DNA of 64,000 bases from an uncultured Gammaproteobacteria bacterium (lineage in GTDB: Bacteria; Pseudomonadota; Gammaproteobacteria; Steroidobacterales; XN24), in contig CAMYOC010000002.1 of NCBI GenBank assembly GCA_947259915.1, forward strand, positions 1 to 64,000. The letters run 5' to 3'. Numbering within the stretch: the stretch's first letter is position 1; every line of letters starts with the position of its first letter. A program made the position numbers and the translations under genes. The notes under the pieces are model-generated. The model was not told the DNA's origin, searched no databases, and saw only the letters and a list, made by a program, of their open reading frames with translations. Positions 27,625-36,452 of this stretch are shown here, one piece after another.

Positions 27625-29424
27625 ATGTTACGCAAACTACTTATCACTACAGCTGCAGCCATCGCGCTGCCGCTGTCGGCACCGTCCGCATGGGCGGATT
27701 CCTCCGAATTGACCGTCGACGAGCTGATGCAGCAGGTGGAATGGCTGCAGGTGCAGATGAGCACGCTGCTGAAGCAAGTCGACGAGATGAAAGGCGAGAC
27801 CGTCGCCACCGCTGAAAAGACAGATGCATTGGCGGAACGCACCGACTATCTGGAAGAAGACGTAGAAGATCTGGATGATCGCCTGATAGGACCGGAAAAA
27901 CACGCCGTGCTGGACGCGATCCGCTTCGGCGGCGACTTCCGCACCCAGGCGCATAACATCTCCATCGATATGGCGCCGCGCATCGACGGCATCAACGTGC
28001 AGAAGGACCTGGTCAACACGCTGTTCTATTTCGGTGCCACCGGCCAGCCGCCGATGACGCCGGATCTGAGCGATGTGGACCAGTTCATCCAGCAGAACTA
28101 CGACCAGTATCTCTACTATCTGGACAACGTCGTCTCCTTCGATTTCATCAAACAGCAGGTCGAAGGCCTGCAGCAGATGGATCCGGCGCTCGCCCAGCAG
28201 CTGCTTGGACTGCTCGCATCCCAGCAAGACAGCTTCATACCCGGCTACAACCATGACAACGATATCGTCTACACCAACCGCCTGCGCATGGAGATGGAGG
28301 CGGACGTGGCCGAGGACGTCGTGTTTCAGGGGCGTCTGGGCATGTATAAGGTCTGGGGCGACTCGAGCAACGTACAGGTGTTCAATGGACAGCCGACCTC
28401 GATCGGCTGGGACGGCACCACCGTAGGCGTGCCACCGAGCTCGGATATCATCCGGCTCGAGCGGGGCTACTTCACCTGGAGCGACATCGCGGATTTGCCG
28501 ATGTATCTGTCGATCGGACGGCGTCCGTCAACCGGTGGTGCGCCCCTGAACTTCCGCGAGGATGAGCCGCGCGGCGGCACGCCGATCGGCGCGTTGTTCA
28601 ACTACCAGTTCGACGGCATCACCTGGGGTTATCATTTCAACGACTACTCGACCTTCCGCATCTGCTACGGACTGGGTTACGAGTCTGAATGGGGCAACGG
28701 CAGCGAATATCTGACACCCTCCGACCGGCTCGACGACACCTGGTTTATCGGCGCTGTCTGGGATGTGTTCAACACGGATAACACCCTGCTGCAATTGAAT
28801 GTGGCGACGGCCCAGGATATCGGCGATGGCTTCAACGGCCTGACCGTGCTGCCGTTCGACCCGATCAGCGGGCAGGATACGCCGCCGGCCGTGATCCGCT
28901 ACACGCCCACCGACAACATCGGCAACATGAATCTCGCCGGTCTGGTGCTGGTGCGGCATGACGGACCGTTCGACTGGTTCCTCAGCGCGAATTACTCCAA
29001 GTCTGATCCGGACAACGTCACCACGCCGTTTGGCGGCATGTTCTCGGACCCGTTCGACAGCCCGGATGACGAAGACGGCCAGATGTACTACGCCGGGGCG
29101 AGGTATAACTTCGCCAACAACAAGACCAAGCTCGGTCTCGAGTTCAACCACGGCACCAAGTACTGGTTCAACTTCGCGCTGGCGGAGGACGACTTCCTCG
29201 GGCCGAAGACCGGCGTCCGCGGCGACGTTTGGGAAGCCTATCTGACCCACCGGATCCGTGACCGGTTCGTGTTCAAGTTTGACTACATCTACTACGACTA
29301 CGAATACTCTGGCTCCGGCTGGATCCTGGGCGAGCCCAAGAAAGTGGATGATCTGAACATCCTCGCCACGCCCACCTACGAAGAAGCCAGCAAGTTCATG
29401 GCCAGCTTCAGCGCTCGCTTCTGA
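27625..29424 (+). CDS. DUF3373-type outer membrane porin with N-terminal coiled coil
   Basis: A 599-residue exported protein: signal peptide (cleavage near residue 24, SAWA), a coiled coil from about 27 to 85, then a large beta-barrel rich in aromatic alternating strands and ending with SFSARF, the C-terminal Phe signature for outer membrane insertion. The size and pattern fit the DUF3373 family. GGGAG lies 9 nt upstream of the ATG at 27625; a GTG at 27601 overlaps the cytochrome stop but would add a non-signal-like start. Placed between two c-type cytochrome genes, it may admit the oxyanion substrate or form a conduit with the octaheme protein. Confidence 0.82.
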   Translation: MLRKLLITTAAAIALPLSAPSAWADSSELTVDELMQQVEWLQVQMSTLLKQVDEMKGETVATAEKTDALAERTDYLEEDVEDLDDRLIGPEKHAVLDAIRFGGDFRTQAHNISIDMAPRIDGINVQKDLVNTLFYFGATGQPPMTPDLSDVDQFIQQNYDQYLYYLDNVVSFDFIKQQVEGLQQMDPALAQQLLGLLASQQDSFIPGYNHDNDIVYTNRLRMEMEADVAEDVVFQGRLGMYKVWGDSSNVQVFNGQPTSIGWDGTTVGVPPSSDIIRLERGYFTWSDIADLPMYLSIGRRPSTGGAPLNFREDEPRGGTPIGALFNYQFDGITWGYHFNDYSTFRICYGLGYESEWGNGSEYLTPSDRLDDTWFIGAVWDVFNTDNTLLQLNVATAQDIGDGFNGLTVLPFDPISGQDTPPAVIRYTPTDNIGNMNLAGLVLVRHDGPFDWFLSANYSKSDPDNVTTPFGGMFSDPFDSPDDEDGQMYYAGARYNFANNKTKLGLEFNHGTKYWFNFALAEDDFLGPKTGVRGDVWEAYLTHRIRDRFVFKFDYIYYDYEYSGSGWILGEPKKVDDLNILATPTYEEASKFMASFSARF

Positions 29425-29437
29425 ACCGGAGACTGCC

Positions 29438-30847
29438 ATGCGTATTGTCATGCTGACGACGCTCATTATTCTTGGTTTCGCCGCCTCCGCAACGGAGGCG
29501 GCGAACAAGAACCGCCACGAGCGTTTCGTCAAGAACTACGAAGGCACCCAGACCTGTCTGAAGTGTCATGAGGAAGAGGCGGAAACATTCTTCCACACGC
29601 AGCACTACCAGTGGCGCGGCGCAACGCCGGACCTGGTCAATTCAGGCGGACAGGAACTGGGCAAGTTGTCCATGGTCAACGATTTCTGCACCAACCCGAC
29701 CGGTCCGCAGTGGATCGGCAAGGTAAAAAATGCAGACGGCAAGACGCTGGCCAAGGGCTGTTCATCCTGTCACTCCGGTCTGGGCAAGCCGCCGGCTCAG
29801 GAGATCAGCCGGGAACAGCTGGAGAACATGGACTGCCTGATATGCCATGCATCCGGTTATCGCCGGGACCTGTATGCCACTGAAGACGGCGGCTGGGAAT
29901 GGAAACCGATCCTGTGGAAAAACCAGGAGGGTCTGAACTCGGTGGCCAGGCGGATCCAGATCCCGGATCGCACGATGTGTCTGCGCTGCCACTCCGCCTC
30001 CGGCGGTGGGCCCAACTTCAAACGGGGCGACATCGAATACACGCTGAAGGATCCGCCCCGTAGCTTCGACGTGCACATGGCGTCGGACGGCAAGGACATG
30101 ACCTGCGTGGACTGTCACGAAGGCGAGGCCCATCGGGTACGCGGTCGCGGCGTAGATATGGCTGCCACCGACTCGCCGGATGCGCCGCTGTCCTGCGAAG
30201 GCGAATGCCATACCGCCACGCCCCACGAGATCACGGCGCTCGACATGCACACGGACCGGGTCAACTGCACCGCCTGCCACATCCCGACCTTTGCCAGGGA
30301 TGAACCGACCGACATGTTCCGTGACTGGTCGAACATCTATTTCTCGGAGGAGAAGGGGAAATACGTCTACACGGCGGAGTTCGAGCAGAACGTGGTGCCG
30401 GCCTACGCCTGGTTCAACGGCAAGAGCCGGGTACAGGTCCCGGGTGTGCCGGTCGACCGGATCGAGTCGGGCGCCGTGGCGATAGTCCTGCCCGAGGGTT
30501 CGAAGGACGACCCGGCGGCGAAGATCCACGCGTTCAAAGTGCATCGGGGCAAGTTGCCGGTGCTCGATGACAAGCAATGGCTGGTGCCCATTGCCACCGA
30601 GGAGTTCTACGCTCACGGCGATATCGACAAGGCGGTACGCGAGGCGGCGGAGTCCTTCTACGGCATGGACGAGATCGAATACAGCTGGAACGACACCATC
30701 CGCTATATGGGTATCTTCCACGAGGTCGTGCCCAGGGAAGATGCGCTCGGCTGTCTGGACTGCCATCGTCCTGGCGGCAGGATGGACTGGCAGGCGCTGG
30801 GATACGACGGGGATCCTCTCGAGGACAAACTGCGCGCGTCCCGGTGA
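29438..30847 (+). CDS. octaheme c-type cytochrome, tetrathionate reductase family
   Basis: A 469-residue periplasmic protein with a signal peptide (about 21 residues) and eight heme sites: CLKCH (40-44), CSSCH (108-112), CLICH (133-137), CLRCH (181-185), CVDCH (223-227), CEGECH (253-258), CTACH (277-281) and CLDCH (439-443). The sixth has three residues between the cysteines instead of two. The number, the spacing and the monoheme partner fit the octaheme tetrathionate reductase (OTR) family of Shewanella, which reduces tetrathionate and, in vitro, nitrite and hydroxylamine. The true substrate here is unknown. CGGAG precedes the ATG and the gene ends the FNR-type operon. Confidence 0.85.
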   Translation: MRIVMLTTLIILGFAASATEAANKNRHERFVKNYEGTQTCLKCHEEEAETFFHTQHYQWRGATPDLVNSGGQELGKLSMVNDFCTNPTGPQWIGKVKNADGKTLAKGCSSCHSGLGKPPAQEISREQLENMDCLICHASGYRRDLYATEDGGWEWKPILWKNQEGLNSVARRIQIPDRTMCLRCHSASGGGPNFKRGDIEYTLKDPPRSFDVHMASDGKDMTCVDCHEGEAHRVRGRGVDMAATDSPDAPLSCEGECHTATPHEITALDMHTDRVNCTACHIPTFARDEPTDMFRDWSNIYFSEEKGKYVYTAEFEQNVVPAYAWFNGKSRVQVPGVPVDRIESGAVAIVLPEGSKDDPAAKIHAFKVHRGKLPVLDDKQWLVPIATEEFYAHGDIDKAVREAAESFYGMDEIEYSWNDTIRYMGIFHEVVPREDALGCLDCHRPGGRMDWQALGYDGDPLEDKLRASR

Positions 30848-30868
30848 AGCCTCCTTGCTCGGGGCGGA

Positions 30869-30898
30869 CCGGCGGGTCACAGGACCCGCCGGTTTTTT
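30869..30898 (+). terminator. strong intrinsic terminator of the octaheme operon
   Basis: A perfect 10-bp stem CCGGCGGGTC/GACCCGCCGG (30869-30878 with 30883-30892) on an ACAG tetraloop is followed by T6, 22 nt after the octaheme stop. It separates this operon from the convergent ttcA gene. Confidence 0.95.
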
Positions 30899-30939
30899 CC
30901 GATACGCGCCGGGGGAAAGAGTGCAACGGCGGGCCTGAT

Positions 30940-31764
30940 TTATGCCGGCCCGGTCTCCTTCACCGCGCCAGCCGTGGCCAGCGCGCCAAAGTCGAACAAC
31001 GCCCGATCCATCAGATGCGACGGCGTCACGTTCTTCATCGCCGTCAGGATCGAGTCGACTCGTCCCGGGTGATCCCGCTCCCAGCCCTCGAGCATGGCCT
31101 TCACCGCCTTGCGCTGCAGCTTGTCCCGGGAGCCGCACAGCCGGCACGGGATGATCGGGTAGGACCGGCTCTGCGCATAGCGGGCGATGTCGCGCTCGCG
31201 GCAATACGCCAGCGGCCGGATCACCACGTTGCGTCCGTCGTCTGAGCGCAGCTTGGGCGGCATCGATTTCAGACGTCCGCCGAAAAACAGATTGAGGAAC
31301 AGGGTCTCCATCAGGTCGTCGGCGTGATGGCCCAGCGCGATCTTGTTGTAGCCCTCGGCGGCCGCGAAATCGTAAAGCGCGCCACGGCGCAAACGCGAAC
31401 ACAGACCGCACAGGGTCTTGCCTTCGGGTACCACTCGTTTGACCACGCTGTACGTGTCCTGCTCGATGATCCGGAACGGCATGCCTAGACCGCTTAGATA
31501 GCCGGGCAACACGTCGACGGGAAATCCGGGCTGTTTCTGGTCCAGATTCACAGCCAGCAGCTCGAAATGCACTGGTGCTGCCCGCTGCAGGCTGAGCAAC
31601 AGATCGAGCAGCGTATAGCTGTCCTTGCCCCCGGACAGGCAGACCATGATCCGGTCGCCCTCCTCGATCATGGCGAAGTCTTCTATCGCCTTGCCGACCA
31701 GGCCACGCAGCCGGGTCTGGAGACGGCGGGAGCTGTTCGATGGTCTTGGGGTGGCCACATCCAT
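30940..31764 (-). CDS. ttcA: tRNA 2-thiocytidine(32) synthetase TtcA
   Basis: A 274-residue cytoplasmic enzyme that thiolates C32 of some tRNAs using ATP and an Fe-S cluster. The PP-loop SGGKDS is at 44-49, the CGLC motif at 119-122, and the C-terminal CRLC at 207-210 supplies the third cluster cysteine; [10 protein letters not shown] is the family's second signature. Length is slightly below the roughly 300 residues of enteric TtcA. It is monocistronic, convergent with the octaheme operon and divergent from ktrB. Confidence 0.95.
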   Translation of the reverse strand: MDVATPRPSNSSRRLQTRLRGLVGKAIEDFAMIEEGDRIMVCLSGGKDSYTLLDLLLSLQRAAPVHFELLAVNLDQKQPGFPVDVLPGYLSGLGMPFRIIEQDTYSVVKRVVPEGKTLCGLCSRLRRGALYDFAAAEGYNKIALGHHADDLMETLFLNLFFGGRLKSMPPKLRSDDGRNVVIRPLAYCRERDIARYAQSRSYPIIPCRLCGSRDKLQRKAVKAMLEGWERDHPGRVDSILTAMKNVTPSHLMDRALFDFGALATAGAVKETGPA

Positions 31765-31976
31765 AGTCGAATCCGGTTGCGCGGTGTCGGGCGACGGATT
31801 CTAGCGCCGGGGCCAGCCGGCGTGAAATGGCTCTGGCGGCCCGTTGACTGCCCAGACGCGTGCCTGCCCCGCCAATCGACCCCGATCGATTTTATTGATG
31901 ACGTTTCCATCCCCGTTGCCGGCGCCATGACTGGCCTACACTGTAGATGCCGCTACGCTCGGAGTAACGCCCAAAC

Positions 31977-33353
31977 ATGAGCCGTTTAGTGGGATCGCTT
32001 GCCGTCTATCCGGCCCGGGCGCTGGTCGCCTGGTATCTGCTGCTGGTGCTGGCCGGGACCGGCTTGCTGATGTTGCCGCTGTGTCGGCAGCCGGATCTGG
32101 CAGCGATCAGTCTTGGCGACGCGCTGTTTATGGCCACCAGTGCCGCCTGCGTCACCGGGCTGGTGGTCCGGGATGTGGCCGAGTTTTCCCTGGCCGGGCA
32201 GGTCGTGCTGCTGTTGCTGATCCAGCTCGGGGGCATCGGCATCATGACCCTGGCCACGCTCTTCCTGGTCAGCATCATCGGCCATCAGACCCTGCGCCAT
32301 CTGGCTGCTGCCCAACAAGCCGTCGGCAGCGATCTGCAGGCCGATCTGCGCGTGTTGCTCCCGGGTGTGGTGCGGGTGGCGCTGACCCTTGAAGTGATCG
32401 GGTTCGTCACGCTGTTGATCGCGCGTTGGGGCGACGGGCCGGCGGTGGAGATCGCATGGTGGGCGCTGTTTCACGCCGTATCGGCATTCTGTAATTCCGG
32501 TCTGACCCTTGCGCCGGATAATCTGCAGCCCTGGGCCAGCCAGAGTTTGGTCACAATGCCGATTGCCCTGTTGCTGATCTTCGGCGGTCTCGGCTACCCG
32601 GTGCTGGTGGATCTGTTCACCAATGTGCGCCATCGCTGGCCGTTTTTTGGCTGGCGGGATCTCAGCTTCCACAGCCGTCTGATGATCACCGCTTCGCTGA
32701 TCCTGCTGCTGCTGGGCGCGGCGATGTTTCTGCTGATCGAGCGCGATGCCGCGATGGCGGACCTGGGCCTCGGGCAGGCCTCGGTCGCGGCCTTGTTCGA
32801 GAGCGCGACGGCCCGCACCGCGGGCTTCAGCGTCGTCTCGACCGGCGGCTTGAGCACCCTCACCTTGTTCATGCTCGCATTGCTCATGTTTATCGGTGCC
32901 GGTCCCAGTTCGACGGCCGGCGGGATCAAGGTGACCACGGTCAGCGCGCTGTTCCTGTACGGCCTGAGCCGGCTGCGCGGCCGCCACCAGGCCGCAGCTT
33001 TCGGGCACGGCATCCCGGGCCGCGCCGTGGCGGTCGCCACCGTGGTGCTCATCGTCGGCGTCGCGCTGGTGACCGTGGCCACTGGTTTGATTCTTTTTTT
33101 TGAGGACAGCCGGCTGCCCTATGCCGAGACCGGTCCGCTGTTTATCGAGGTGTTGTTCGAGACGGTGTCGGCATTTGCTACCGTAGGCCTGTCCACGGGT
33201 ATCACCCGGGATCTGAGCGAGCCGTCGCGCATGATCATCGTGATGATGATGTTTATCGGCCGTATCGGACCGCTGGCGCTGGTCGTACTGCTGACGCCGC
33301 GCGAACACGGACCCGACATAAAATATCCGGAAGGAGATCTGCAGATTGGCTAA
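31977..33353 (+). CDS. ktrB: KtrB/TrkH-type potassium uptake channel subunit
   Basis: A 458-residue membrane protein with four repeated M1-P-M2 units. The four selectivity-filter segments are visible: SAACVTGLVV, SAFCNSGLTL, ARTAGFSVV and FATVGLSTG, each with the conserved Gly. It forms a Na+- or proton-coupled K+ pathway with a KtrA/TrkA regulator. The regulator gene starts 8 bp before this stop, so the two are translationally coupled. Confidence 0.92.
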   Translation: MSRLVGSLAVYPARALVAWYLLLVLAGTGLLMLPLCRQPDLAAISLGDALFMATSAACVTGLVVRDVAEFSLAGQVVLLLLIQLGGIGIMTLATLFLVSIIGHQTLRHLAAAQQAVGSDLQADLRVLLPGVVRVALTLEVIGFVTLLIARWGDGPAVEIAWWALFHAVSAFCNSGLTLAPDNLQPWASQSLVTMPIALLLIFGGLGYPVLVDLFTNVRHRWPFFGWRDLSFHSRLMITASLILLLLGAAMFLLIERDAAMADLGLGQASVAALFESATARTAGFSVVSTGGLSTLTLFMLALLMFIGAGPSSTAGGIKVTTVSALFLYGLSRLRGRHQAAAFGHGIPGRAVAVATVVLIVGVALVTVATGLILFFEDSRLPYAETGPLFIEVLFETVSAFATVGLSTGITRDLSEPSRMIIVMMMFIGRIGPLALVVLLTPREHGPDIKYPEGDLQIG

Positions 33354-33798
33354 GAAATCGCGTTTTATCCTGCTCGGCCTCGGCCGCTTTGGCGGCGCGC
33401 TCGCCCGTGGGCTCGCCGAAAAAGGCCATAAGGTGGTGGGCATCGACAATGACGAAAAGACGGTCGAGGATCTGGAGGAATACCTCGACGAAGCACTGGT
33501 GGCCGACGCCACCGACCCGGAGGTCCTCCAGGCGACCAATGTCGGTGACTGTACCGCGCTGGTCGTGGCCATGGGTGACGAGCCGCTCAGGAATATCATC
33601 GCCGCCATGCATGCGGTAGAACTGGGCGCGCCGCGGATCATCGCGCGCGGGACCGACCACGAGCACGCGCGTATCCTGCGCAAGCTCGGAGATATCCAGG
33701 TGATCCTGCCGGAGCAGGACATGGGCCGCCACCTTGCGGACCACATGAATGCGGCCACGGACGATGCCAAGAGCCAGCCCTCGAAAAAGGCTCAATAG
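33346..33798 (+). CDS. short KtrA/TrkA-like regulator, RCK-N domain only
   Basis: A 150-residue protein with the RCK-N Rossmann fold (FILLGLGRFGGALARGLAEKGH, then the acidic IDNDE that binds the nucleotide ribose). KtrA normally has about 220 residues with a TrkA-C (RCK-C) domain after this; here only a short charged tail follows. It should bind ATP/ADP or NAD and gate KtrB. The start is TTG with GGAAGGAGAT 7 nt upstream, overlapping ktrB by 8 bp. No reading frame downstream encodes a separate RCK-C domain. Confidence 0.88.
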   Translation: MAKKSRFILLGLGRFGGALARGLAEKGHKVVGIDNDEKTVEDLEEYLDEALVADATDPEVLQATNVGDCTALVVAMGDEPLRNIIAAMHAVELGAPRIIARGTDHEHARILRKLGDIQVILPEQDMGRHLADHMNAATDDAKSQPSKKAQ

Positions 33799-34023
33799 CA
33801 CTTGAAGCTGCCGCGACAGCCGTGGTGTACTAGGGGTTCTTTCAGGTTGGCTCGAACAGGTCGGCTCGAATCCCTGGCAGCCGCAGGCCTGTACCGCAGT
33901 CAGACAGGTACCTTGACGGAGAACCACCGGCGCACACTGACAAATCAGGCCCGGACGGGTCTTTGGGGCCGCGCGTCGCCACCTCACCGAACTGAGAAAC
34001 TGCAAAACCGGAGAATCAGACTG

Positions 34024-34515
34024 ATGAGATCGCAGAGAATCATGGCAATCGCAGCAGGGATCCTGCTGAGCGCCTCCGCCGCAATGGCCCAGGAGGTCGT
34101 GGTCTATCCCGCCAAGGGCCAGAGTTCAGAGCAGATGGAGAAGGACAAATTTGAGTGCTACGGATGGGCCAAGGGCCAGTCCGGATTTGATCCGATGGCG
34201 CCGCCCACCGCTTCGACGCCGCCGCCCGCGCAGACCGATTCCGGCGCCAGCGTCGCTGGTGGGGCGGTCAAGGGCGCGGTCCTCGGCACCCTGATCGGCG
34301 GCATCGCGGGTGGCAACTGGGGCCATGGCGCGGCCTACGGCGCCGTGGGCGGCGGTCTGATCGGCGGGGTCCGCAAACACGACGACACCAAGCGCAACGA
34401 GCAGTCTCAGGAGCAGTGGGAGCAACAGCAGGCGGCTCAGTATCAGCAACAGCGCAACAACTACAACCGTAATTACTCGGCCTGTCTGCAGGGCCGCGGT
34501 TATACCGTTAACTAG
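34024..34515 (+). CDS. exported glycine-zipper protein with Gln-rich tail
   Basis: A 163-residue protein with a signal peptide (cleavage near residue 25, AMA). A Cys-containing YMGG-like segment (KFECYGWAKGQSGFDP) and a Pro/Thr linker precede a glycine zipper (GGAVKGAVLGTLIGGIAGG... AVGGGLIGGVRK) that can form a helical hairpin in a membrane. A Gln/Asn-rich tail and a second Cys (YSACLQGRGY) follow, so a disulfide is possible. GGAG lies 9 nt before the ATG; the longer upstream reading is not protein-like. It is followed 11 nt later by the 34527 gene. The 225 bp upstream contain no gene I can support. Confidence 0.8.
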   Translation: MRSQRIMAIAAGILLSASAAMAQEVVVYPAKGQSSEQMEKDKFECYGWAKGQSGFDPMAPPTASTPPPAQTDSGASVAGGAVKGAVLGTLIGGIAGGNWGHGAAYGAVGGGLIGGVRKHDDTKRNEQSQEQWEQQQAAQYQQQRNNYNRNYSACLQGRGYTVN

Positions 34516-34526
34516 GAGGGGCTGCG

Positions 34527-34952
34527 ATGAAATACTCTTCAATATTTGCGGCAGCCATCGCCCTGGCGATCGGCGCCATGCCGGCCTCCGCCGCGGACAA
34601 GCTGCCAAAAGAACTGATCTGCGCGCCGTCGGAGATCAACATGTGCACGATCGCCGACGGCTGTAACGAGGTGTCACCGGCGGAAGCCAATACGCCGACG
34701 TTTATAAAGCTTGATCTCGATGACAAGAAGATTGCCTTCCGTCGCTATGACGGCAGCTACGGTTTCCAGTCTATCGACGGCCAGAAGAAACTGGATAAGC
34801 AGTTATTGCTGCACGGTGTTGTGGAATCCACCGAGCGTTCGCCGGACGGCTATGCATGGAGCTTGTCCGTGACCCATAACGGCAGGATGGCCCTGTCGGT
34901 CAGCGGGGTGGAAAAGGTCTACACGGTGCTGGGTAGCTGCGAGGCACTCTGA
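34527..34952 (+). CDS. small exported protein of unknown function
   Basis: A 141-residue protein with a signal peptide (cleavage near residue 22, ASA) and a compact mostly beta mature domain with four Cys (ICAP, NMCTI, DGCNE, GSCEAL). TAGGAGGGG lies 7 nt before the ATG. It is the second gene of a pair with the glycine-zipper protein and is followed by a strong terminator. I do not recognise the family. Confidence 0.72.
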   Translation: MKYSSIFAAAIALAIGAMPASAADKLPKELICAPSEINMCTIADGCNEVSPAEANTPTFIKLDLDDKKIAFRRYDGSYGFQSIDGQKKLDKQLLLHGVVESTERSPDGYAWSLSVTHNGRMALSVSGVEKVYTVLGSCEAL

Positions 34953-35000
34953 TCCGGCCAGTGTTGGGCGCGGACTGATGCCGCGCCGCATTTCACGCAA

Positions 35001-35038
35001 AAAGAGCCCGGCCTCATCCGAGACCGGGCTCTTTTTTT
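35001..35038. terminator. bidirectional intrinsic terminator
   Basis: The arms AAAGAGCCCGG (35001-35011) and CCGGGCTCTTT (35024-35034) form an 11-bp stem flanked by an A run on the left and T7 on the right. It serves the rightward 34527 gene and could also stop leftward transcription of azoR. Confidence 0.92.
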
Positions 35039-35098
35039 GTCAGACGTGAATCTACCGTGATCAAGAACCGGTGCTCGGCTCGCGGACCCACCGGACCC

Positions 35099-35737
35099 TC
35101 AGGCGACCAGACCTGCCTCGCCTTCGGCAAACAGCGTCTGCAGATGCCGCGCTGCCCGCGCCTCGCCCGCCTGGGCGGTTTCTCCGTCGATACCCTGACC
35201 CTCGGCGTGGATAAAGCGGACCTCGTCGATACCGAGGAAATTGAAGTAGGCGCGGAGATAGCTCTCCTGGAAGTCCATGGCCGCCTCAGGCGAGTCCCCG
35301 GCATAGAAGCCGCCTCTGGCGGTGACCACAAACACCTGTTTGTTGCGTAACAGACCGACCGGCCCGGTCGGCCTGTAATCAAAGGTACGCCCGGCACGCC
35401 CCACCAGATCGATCCAGGCCTTGAGACCCGAGGTCACGGTGAAGTTGTACATGGGCGAGCCGAGGACGATGTGATCGGCCAGCAGCAGTTCGTCCACCAG
35501 CCGGTCCGAATACCGCACCGCCTCACGCTCCACTGCGCTGCGTGCCGGCTCCGGCTTGTTGAAGGCGGCCAACGTGAGCGCATCCGGGTGCGGCGGCGGA
35601 TTGGCGCCCAGGTCACGGAAGATCACGTCGCCGTCGGCAAAACGCTGCTGCCAGAGCGCAACGAACTGCCGCGTCAGCCGCCGGGTCACGGCGGAATCGG
35701 TCATCGGGCTGGAATCAATAACAAGAAGTGTCGGCAT
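35099..35737 (-). CDS. azoR: FMN-dependent NADH-azoreductase
   Basis: A 212-residue flavodoxin-like quinone/azo reductase. The FMN phosphate loop follows the first strand (SSPMTDSAVTRRL), with GSPMYNFTVTSGLKAWIDLVGRAG as the isoalloxazine-binding signature (only its type is needed here) and the TARGGFYAG loop. It reduces quinones and azo compounds with NADH, mainly a thiol and quinone stress defence. The ATG at 35737 is preferred over one 24 bp upstream because GAGGGA lies 6-8 nt before it and the Rossmann strand begins at once. Monocistronic. Confidence 0.9.
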   Translation of the reverse strand: MPTLLVIDSSPMTDSAVTRRLTRQFVALWQQRFADGDVIFRDLGANPPPHPDALTLAAFNKPEPARSAVEREAVRYSDRLVDELLLADHIVLGSPMYNFTVTSGLKAWIDLVGRAGRTFDYRPTGPVGLLRNKQVFVVTARGGFYAGDSPEAAMDFQESYLRAYFNFLGIDEVRFIHAEGQGIDGETAQAGEARAARHLQTLFAEGEAGLVA

Positions 35738-35781
35738 GGGCGTCCCTCGGCGGGGCGCCATTATATCGGCGCGGCGCCGGT

Positions 35782-36267
35782 TCAGGGCATCTTCAGCACG
35801 CGCGCCTCATCGCCCCGACCGCGCAGCACCCGCACCCGTTCCCCGGCGGCGAAGGCGACATCGGCCGATTGCACGATCAGCAGGGTGCCACCACGATCCA
35901 TATCGACGGTGATCTCGAGGCCATTCTCGGCGGTCGCGGCCTTCTCGACCTCACGGCCGGCTACCGCGCCGGCCACGCCACCGACCGCGCCACCCACCCT
36001 GGAGCTCGATCCACTGCCGATAAGCCGGCCGAGGCTGTACCCAATGGCAGCGCCACCGGCGGTACCCAGCGTCCCCGCTTCACCCTCGATCCGCACCGGA
36101 TAGACCGACACGACCTGACCGAAGGTCACCGCGTAAGCCTGACGCGCATCGCCACGATCATAGGAGCGCCCACCCAGGCTCTTCGCGCAGCCGCCGCTTG
36201 TGATCGCAAGACACAGCGCCAGCAGGATCTGGATACCGCGGTATTGAAGGTGGTTGTTTCGGCGCAT
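35782..36267 (-). CDS. SlyB-like outer membrane lipoprotein with glycine zipper
   Basis: A 161-residue lipoprotein: the signal sequence ends in TSGGC, so Cys27 is the likely lipidated residue. The middle carries the glycine-zipper 2TM motif (GTLGTAGGAAIGYSLGRLIGSGSSS then GGAVGGVAGAVAG, quoted in parts). A short beta domain (EITVDMDRGGTLLIVQ) matches the SlyB/Pcp family C-terminus. The upstream in-frame extension to 36489 is not signal-like and overlaps the divergent NSS gene. SlyB proteins stabilise the outer membrane and are often in PhoP regulons; no PhoP-type box is seen here. Confidence 0.85.
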   Translation of the reverse strand: MRRNNHLQYRGIQILLALCLAITSGGCAKSLGGRSYDRGDARQAYAVTFGQVVSVYPVRIEGEAGTLGTAGGAAIGYSLGRLIGSGSSSRVGGAVGGVAGAVAGREVEKAATAENGLEITVDMDRGGTLLIVQSADVAFAAGERVRVLRGRGDEARVLKMP

Positions 36268-36395
36268 GGCTTGAATCCCGTAATGGCAGAAAGGCCCGCC
36301 ACGCTGACGAGCTCTCGCCAGCCTGAATGACCCGGTTACAGTTATTTTAACGCCCAAATGGCGCCGCGGTTGACGCAGCAGCAGCCCGGGTTCGC

Positions 36396-36401
36396 TATTA
36401 T
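36396..36401 (+). promoter_or_regulatory. possible -10 element for the NSS transporter gene
   Basis: TATTAT (five of six matches) lies 51 nt before the ATG. A TTGACG at 36370-36375 is 20 bp upstream, longer than the ideal spacing, so the promoter is weak or uses another -35. Confidence 0.35.
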
Positions 36402-36452
36402 GCGGGCCCATCGAGGGCGTGCGGCGGGACCGAACAACAAAGGGGCGAATCG

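Noticed and set aside
33840-33900. GGCTCGAATCCC resembles a tRNA T-loop
   Set aside because: The flanking bases cannot form a T-stem and no acceptor or anticodon arm is present.
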